In this document: one piece after another, positions 5,625 to 9,004 of the stretch
Layout of the letters: each line of letters opens with the position of its first letter
Position numbering within the stretch: the stretch's first letter is position 1
NCBI GenBank assembly: GCA_023434265.1
Contig: JAEYTA010000115.1
Coordinates: 1 to 9,004 of the forward strand
Direction of reading: 5' to 3'
DNA length: 9,004 nucleotides
Origin: Pseudomonadota bacterium
Lineage (GTDB): Bacteria; Pseudomonadota; Alphaproteobacteria; Caulobacterales; Caulobacteraceae
Notes under the pieces: model-generated
What the model was told of the DNA's origin: nothing
Databases searched by the model: none
What the model saw: the letters and a program-made list of their open reading frames with translations, nothing else
Made by a program: the position numbers and the translations under genes

Positions 5625-5690
5625 ATGACCGACGGCATTCAACCCCTGGCGGCGCGCCGGCCCGCCCGCGTCGAACGGCGGCGTCCGTGA
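5625..5690 (+). CDS. Possible 21-codon upstream ORF overlapping the pabB start
   Basis: ATG 5625 opens 21 codons, arginine- and proline-rich at the end (VERRRP), and its TGA stop overlaps the GTG start of pabB as GTGA. This geometry allows translational coupling. There is no good ribosome site before the ATG, although leaderless translation is common in alphaproteobacteria. The peptide lacks a run of Trp, Phe or other regulatory codons, so it is not a classical attenuator. It may be chance. Confidence 0.22.
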   Translation: MTDGIQPLAARRPARVERRRP

Positions 5691-6976
5691 GCGTGGATGT
5701 CGTCGAACGCCGGCCGCTGCCATGGCGCGATCCGCTGGCGGTCGCCCAAGGTCTTCGGGACCGGGCCGGGGCCGTGGCGTTGCTGTCCGACGGCGGACCG
5801 CTGGGTCGCTGGTCGTGGGTAGCCGCCGATCCCGACCGCGTCCATGTCGGCTCTCTCGCGGAGGGGCTGGGGCTGCTGAAGGACCCGGCGTGGACGCGAC
5901 AGACCGTCGGCCTGCTGGCCTACGACGCCGGGGCGCGGCCCGCGACCGGCCCCCGCGAGGCGGTCTGGCCCGACGTCATGCTGGCCCGATATCCGGCCAT
6001 GCTGGCCTTCGACCACGCCGCACGGCGGGCCTGGGCCCTCGGCCGGGGGGCCGATCCGGCCGCCGCCGGCGAGGCCGCCCGTCGCGCCGGGGACTGGCTG
6101 GCCGCGGCGATCGATCCCGTCGTCCCGGAGGCGCCGGCCGCAGGCTTCGAGCCGGAGGACCCGGCGTCCGCCTACACCGCCGCCGTGGCCGACGTGGTCG
6201 GGCGGATCGCCGCCGGCGAGCTGTTCCAGGCCAACATCGCGCGCGCCTGGTCCGGGCGGCTGCGCCCCGGCGCCGGGCCGTTCGACGTCCTCGCGAGGCT
6301 GGCCGGCCGCGCCTCGGCCTACGGCGCCTTCTGGCGGCTGGGCGACCGCGCCCTCGTGTCCAATTCGCCCGAGCTGTTCCTGACCTTCGATCCCGCCGAC
6401 GGGCGCATCGAGACCCGGCCGATCAAGGGCACGCGGCCGCGCGACGCCGACCCGGTCCGCGACGCAGCCCTCGCCGCGGAACTGGCGGCCAGCGCCAAGG
6501 ACCGGGCCGAGAACCTGATGATCGTCGACCTGATGCGCAACGACCTCGCCCGCGCCGCCGAGCCGGGCTCGGTCCGCGTCGAGCGTCTGTTCGAGGTCGA
6601 GCCCCTGCCCACGGTGCACCATCTCGTCTCGACCGTCGCCGCCACGGCCCGCGCGGGAGTCGGCCCGTCGGACCTGCTCGAGGCGACCTTTCCGCCCGGC
6701 TCGATCACCGGCGCGCCCAAGCATCAGGCGATGAGGGTCATCGCCGGCCACGAGCCCCCGCGTGGGCCCTGGTGCGGCGCCTTGTTCCATCTCGACGAGG
6801 GACGGCTGACCGCCTCGGTGCTGATCCGCACGGCCGCCTTCGAGCGCGACGGGGAGGGCTGGCGCTTCCGCACCCTGGCCGGGGCGGGGATCGTCGCCGA
6901 TAGCGACCCGACGGCCGAGCTGGCCGAGACCGACGCCAAGATCCGCGCCCTGCGCGAGGCCCTCGTGGGTCTCTAG
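5687..6976 (+). CDS. pabB: Aminodeoxychorismate synthase component I
   Basis: A 429-residue chorismate-using enzyme that, with glutamine amidotransferase PabA, makes 4-amino-4-deoxychorismate for p-aminobenzoate and folate. The C-terminal chorismate-binding domain (about 163-426) has all the expected blocks: GELFQANIAR (177-186), RPIKGTRPR (244-252), ENLMIVDLMRNDL (275-287), LPTVHHLVSTV (307-317), PPGSITGAPK (336-345) and GAGIVADSDP (399-408). K247 in PIKGT is the catalytic lysine that separates PabB from anthranilate synthase TrpE, which has alanine there. The N-terminal part (about 13-110) is the shorter, diverged first domain. No fused PabC lyase domain follows, unlike some PabB proteins. 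The start is the first available in frame, GTG 5687, with GTG 5693 as an alternative. Its stop codon overlaps the converging pilus gene. PabA is not in the window. Confidence 0.9.
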   Translation: MSVDVVERRPLPWRDPLAVAQGLRDRAGAVALLSDGGPLGRWSWVAADPDRVHVGSLAEGLGLLKDPAWTRQTVGLLAYDAGARPATGPREAVWPDVMLARYPAMLAFDHAARRAWALGRGADPAAAGEAARRAGDWLAAAIDPVVPEAPAAGFEPEDPASAYTAAVADVVGRIAAGELFQANIARAWSGRLRPGAGPFDVLARLAGRASAYGAFWRLGDRALVSNSPELFLTFDPADGRIETRPIKGTRPRDADPVRDAALAAELAASAKDRAENLMIVDLMRNDLARAAEPGSVRVERLFEVEPLPTVHHLVSTVAATARAGVGPSDLLEATFPPGSITGAPKHQAMRVIAGHEPPRGPWCGALFHLDEGRLTASVLIRTAAFERDGEGWRFRTLAGAGIVADSDPTAELAETDAKIRALREALVGL

Positions 6977-7509
6977 CAGTCGGCGCAGGTCGTCTTGTCC
7001 GAGGTCCGCGGGCGCAGATAGTAGCTGTGCGAGAAGCGGGTGATCGCCGGCATCAGATAGTCCGCCGGCGAGTCGTAGTCGTAGGTCGCCTCGGACATGA
7101 CGATGCTCTCGCCGTCGGCGATCAGGTCGGCGGGAAGGGTGATGGTCGAGCCGACGGTCCGCGCCGCCATCCCCCCGTCGGCCCGGCTCCAGTCGACCGT
7201 GGCGACGCCGCCGGTGCGGGTGATGCTCGACACCCGCTGCTGCAGGGTGGCCGCCGAGAACGGCTTCATGATCAGCGTGCCGATCTCGAAGATGTCGTCG
7301 ACCGTCGCGGCCGTGACCGACTCCTCCTGGGCCACCAGGTCGGCGACCATGGCCGAGGCGTGGCCCATGCGCTTCTGGGCCATGTAGCCCTGGCAGAACT
7401 CGGACAGGCCCAGGTAGAAGGCGATCAGCACCGGGGCGAGCATGGCGAACTCGACGGCCGAGATGCCGCGCTCGTCACCCGCCAGACGCCGGAACAGCGA
7501 CGATCTCAT
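6973..7509 (-). CDS. TadE-like pseudopilin / pilus assembly protein (second of pair)
   Basis: A 178-residue TadE-family protein (PF07811). After a short basic leader (MRSSLFRRLAGDERG) comes the prepilin-peptidase motif G15-ISAVE20, with glutamate at +5, then a hydrophobic helix, FAMLAPVLIAFYLGL (21-35). Cleavage after G15 by the pilus prepilin peptidase is expected, giving a membrane-anchored protein with a periplasmic domain. The tail carries two cysteines, TTCADC (C175, C178), which could form a disulfide. TadE/TadF proteins are minor pseudopilins required for Flp pilus assembly. ATG 7509 overlaps the upstream gene's stop as ATGA, so the two are translationally coupled. The frame is open much further upstream, but that is read-through of the neighbouring gene in another frame. 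The divergent position next to pilA resembles the Caulobacter cpaI-cpaJ-cpaK arrangement, remembered but not verified. Confidence 0.85.
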   Translation of the reverse strand: MRSSLFRRLAGDERGISAVEFAMLAPVLIAFYLGLSEFCQGYMAQKRMGHASAMVADLVAQEESVTAATVDDIFEIGTLIMKPFSAATLQQRVSSITRTGGVATVDWSRADGGMAARTVGSTITLPADLIADGESIVMSEATYDYDSPADYLMPAITRFSHSYYLRPRTSDKTTCADC

Positions 7510-8045
7510 GCCGGTTCGTTCCGGAAGGCGGTGGTGGCGGTGAGCCGCACCGAGCCGTCGTTCAGCCGCGACAGGCCCTGGGCCATGAAGGTGGTCAGCA
7601 GGGGCTGGCGGTACCACACCCGGACGAGGATCAGGTCGCCCGGCGCGCCGTTGGCGTAGGTCAGGGTGGACTCGTCGAAGGCGCCGCCCGCCATCGGATC
7701 CGGCGGATCGACGTTGAACTGCGGGATGACCCGGACGTCGACGCTGGCGCGGCTGGGGCAGTCGGCGCTGAAGATGCTCATCCGGCTGCACAGCGCCGTC
7801 TTGAACTGCTCGGCCGTCATGCTCTGGGCGCTGGCCTGGCCGGTGCGGATCAGACGGCCGCTTTCGATCGCCGCGTTCTCGAGCACGGAGTCGGTCACGA
7901 ACACCAGGCCGAGCTCGAGGATGGCGAAGAGCATCAGGCAGAAGGGGAGGGCGACCATGGCGAACTCGACCGCGGTCGAGCCCTCCTCCGCGCGGAGCAG
8001 GCCGCGGCGACGAAGACCCGTTGCGATGAGACGGCGCACCCCCAA
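7506..8045 (-). CDS. TadE-like pseudopilin / pilus assembly protein (first of pair)
   Basis: A TadE-family protein of 177-179 residues. The frame opens at TTG 8045 and has GTG 8039 two codons later. A weak TAGG at 8057-8054 is 8 nt from the TTG and 14 nt from the GTG, so the start is unresolved and matters little. The leader MGVRRLIATGLRRRGLLRAEEG is strongly basic. It is followed by the cleavage site G22-STAVE27 with glutamate at +5, and a transmembrane helix, AMVALPFCLMLFAILELGLVF (about 29-49). The periplasmic part has two cysteines (C86 and C96 in TALCSRMSIFSADC) that could pair. It would be processed by the same prepilin peptidase as PilA and act in Flp pilus assembly. It lies 9 nt after the upstream gene's stop and overlaps the next gene by 4 nt, making a tight operon. 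Confidence 0.86.
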   Translation of the reverse strand: MGVRRLIATGLRRRGLLRAEEGSTAVEFAMVALPFCLMLFAILELGLVFVTDSVLENAAIESGRLIRTGQASAQSMTAEQFKTALCSRMSIFSADCPSRASVDVRVIPQFNVDPPDPMAGGAFDESTLTYANGAPGDLILVRVWYRQPLLTTFMAQGLSRLNDGSVRLTATTAFRNEPA

Positions 8046-8054
8046 GACGCGAAC

Positions 8055-8471
8055 CTACGGCGTCGGGCTGTCGGCCGCGGCCGGTCCGGTCGAGCCGCGG
8101 ACCGAGGGCGAGCAGGAGGCGGCGCAGGCCATTTCGGTGGCCTGGGCCCCGCGCCACAGGCGCACGCGGCCGGCGCCGTCGCCGGCGGTGACCACGATCT
8201 GGCTCTGGAAGACCGTGCGTCCGATCGGGTCGACGGCGACCACGTCGGTCACCCCGTAGCCCTTGCCGGTGATGTAGAGGGTGTTCGAGTCGACGACGGT
8301 GACGTCGGCGATCTGTGGATTGCCGACGATCACCGATCCAGCCGGGCCGGTCAGCTGGACCCGCTGGGCCTGGTCGATCTCGACGTTGAGGCGGGACTGG
8401 GCCGCGGCGGCGGCGGGGACCGCCAGGGCGGCGACCGCGGCGGCGGCCGCGATGCGGAGGAGAGGGGACAT
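8055..8471 (-). CDS. Secreted pilus assembly N-terminal domain protein (CpaC/RcpA N-domain only)
   Basis: A 138-residue periplasmic protein consisting of little more than the 'pilus formation protein N-terminal region' (PF13629, T2SS-T3SS_pil_N), which normally precedes the secretin barrel in CpaC/RcpA. ATG 8471 is preferred because GGAAGA lies 7-8 nt before it; an ATG at 8486 has no such site. A signal peptide is clear: MSPLLRI, then an Ala/Val-rich core to about residue 24 (AAA before QSR). The domain spans about 27-96: LNVEIDQAQRVQLTGPAGS, VIVGNPQIADVTVVDSNTLY, ITGKGYGVTDVVAVD. The tail has two cysteines, ACAASC (C116, C120), and is Pro/Ser-rich. It is first in the operon with the two TadE-like genes. 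It may help the secretin or the minor pilins. The role is inferred from context and resembles what I recall of Caulobacter CpaI. Confidence 0.82.
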   Translation of the reverse strand: MSPLLRIAAAAAVAALAVPAAAAAQSRLNVEIDQAQRVQLTGPAGSVIVGNPQIADVTVVDSNTLYITGKGYGVTDVVAVDPIGRTVFQSQIVVTAGDGAGRVRLWRGAQATEMACAASCSPSVRGSTGPAAADSPTP

Positions 8472-8680
8472 GGCGACGTCTTCCATTGAGGGGCGCGCGC
8501 GAAAGCGTGCCCGGACACTGCCCGCCAATCCTCAAGAAAGTCTGAAATGGGCCCCGGTGCGGGGGCGATGAGGTCGATGTAGAAGCGCGGCGGCCAAGCT
8601 GTCGCCAGCCCTTCCTCAGGTCCTTTCAGAGTAAACAGACCAGTAACCACGCCCGGCGACCGGCCCTTAACGCATATGGG

Positions 8681-8709
8681 CGATAACCATCCTGCGTTCT
8701 GGGGGTCAA
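8681..8709 (-). promoter_or_regulatory. Candidate promoter of the pilus operon
   Basis: In the 300-bp divergent spacer (8472-8771), TTGACC (8709-8704) and TTATCG (8686-8681) on the minus strand are 17 nt apart. The leader to ATG 8471 would be about 200 nt, which is long and may hide another promoter. Scattered TTAAC-like half-sites (8667-8671, and weaker ones near 8631 and 8643) lie downstream of it. On the plus strand GCTAGACC (8744-8751) resembles the Caulobacter -10 pattern but lacks a -35 partner. No gene is visible in this spacer. Confidence 0.4.
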
Positions 8710-8771
8710 GCGGGCTGCCGGCTCCCCCCGCGTCAGTTAGCTCGCTAGACCCAAACCTGAGGATACAGACC

Positions 8772-8951
8772 ATGACCAAGTTCGTTTCGCAGTTCATGTC
8801 CGACGAGTCGGGCGCCACCGCCATCGAGTACGGGCTGATCGCCGCCCTCATCGCCGTTGTCATCATCTCGGCCGTCACCGCGCTCGGAACCGGCATCAAG
8901 GGCAAGTTCGAGGACGTCACCAAGGGCCTGAGCGGCGTCGCGCCGAGCTAA
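8772..8951 (+). CDS. pilA: Flp/PilA major type IVb pilin prepilin
   Basis: A 59-residue prepilin, normal length for the Flp family. ATG 8772 is set by TGAGGA at 8758-8763, 8 nt upstream; the longer open frame upstream has no such site. The leader MTKFVSQFMSDESG ends at G14, followed by ATAIEYGLIAALIAVVII: glutamate at +5 and tyrosine at +6 are the Flp signature recognised by the CpaA/TadV peptidase. The mature protein is one long hydrophobic helix (about 20-41) plus a short polar tail, GIKGKFEDVTKGLSGVAPS. It is exported and polymerised into the thin adhesive pilus by the Tad machinery (CpaA-CpaF and TadB/C genes are expected to the right). In Caulobacter pilA is CtrA-activated. Here TTAAC-like half-sites lie about 100 bp upstream but do not show the full spaced CtrA motif. 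A strong terminator follows, separating pilA from downstream genes. Confidence 0.95.
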   Translation: MTKFVSQFMSDESGATAIEYGLIAALIAVVIISAVTALGTGIKGKFEDVTKGLSGVAPS

Positions 8952-8977
8952 GGCAGCTTCGACATTCTGACAGGGGA

Positions 8978-9004
8978 GGCCGGAGCGGCGACGCTCCGGC
9001 CTTT
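8978..9004 (+). terminator. Intrinsic terminator after pilA
   Basis: GGCCGGAGC (8978-8986) and GCTCCGGCC (8993-9001) form a 9-bp perfect stem with a 6-nt loop GGCGAC, extendable by one A-T pair, followed by TTT at the window edge; the rest of the T run is not visible. It lies 26 nt after the pilA stop. It would make an abundant monocistronic pilin mRNA with limited read-through into the expected cpa genes. Confidence 0.8.

Noticed and set aside
7510..8535. The minus-strand extension that makes the last TadE-like gene appear 520 codons long.
   Set aside because: The extra part is Arg/Pro/Gly-rich out-of-frame reading of the two upstream pilus genes; ATG 7509 with the ATGA overlap is the sensible start.
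8677..8720. A sigma-54 promoter for pilA in the G-rich part of the spacer.
   Set aside because: No GG and GC pair with the required -24/-12 spacing was found.

Overview
The window is GC-rich alphaproteobacterial chromosome and most resembles Caulobacteraceae (Caulobacter, Brevundimonas, Phenylobacterium). Three things point there: a stand-alone CpdR receiver protein ending in Ala-Ala, a pilA (Flp pilin) gene facing a divergent set of tad/cpa pilus genes, and alphaproteobacterial-style housekeeping genes (MutA, short family I pyrophosphatase, DUF599). Genus and species are inferred from protein features only; no search was run. I see no prophage, insertion sequence or CRISPR array.

Layout. 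1-371 (-) is the start of mutA (methylmalonyl-CoA mutase small subunit), cut by the window edge. 494-1195 (+) is a Nu-class, YfcG-like glutathione transferase. 1258-1332 (-) is tRNA-Val(GAC) with encoded CCA and a well-spaced promoter. 1459-1815 (-) is cpdR, divergent from an N-formylglutamate amidohydrolase-family gene at 1959-2804 (+). The gap 2805-3063 carries a previously unannotated candidate small RNA on the minus strand (about 2896-2812), with a -35/-10 promoter, two small hairpins, CU-rich single-stranded stretches and a terminator with eight U. 3064-3747 (-) is a DUF599 membrane protein, divergent from ppa (3921-4484, +). 4651-5582 (+) is a two-gene operon, a six-helix membrane protein followed by a small winged-helix regulator, preceded by a 25-bp perfect inverted repeat that is a good candidate operator. 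5687-6976 (+) is pabB, with a short ORF overlapping its GTG start. 8471-6973 (-) is a three-gene pilus operon: a secreted stand-alone pilus/secretin N-domain protein and two TadE-like pseudopilins. pilA (8772-8951, +) is divergent from it and is followed by a strong intrinsic terminator at the right edge.

Working together. The right end is the edge of a Tad (Flp) pilus locus: PilA is the major pilin, the two TadE-like proteins carry the same prepilin-peptidase processing motif, and the small periplasmic domain protein resembles the N-terminal part of the CpaC/RcpA secretin. CpdR is the ClpXP adaptor of the CtrA cell-cycle circuit, which in Caulobacter also controls pilus genes, although the two loci are about 7 kb apart here. 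The other genes are independent housekeeping units. The two most interesting unexplained elements are the small RNA at 2812-2929 and the palindrome at 4576-4600.
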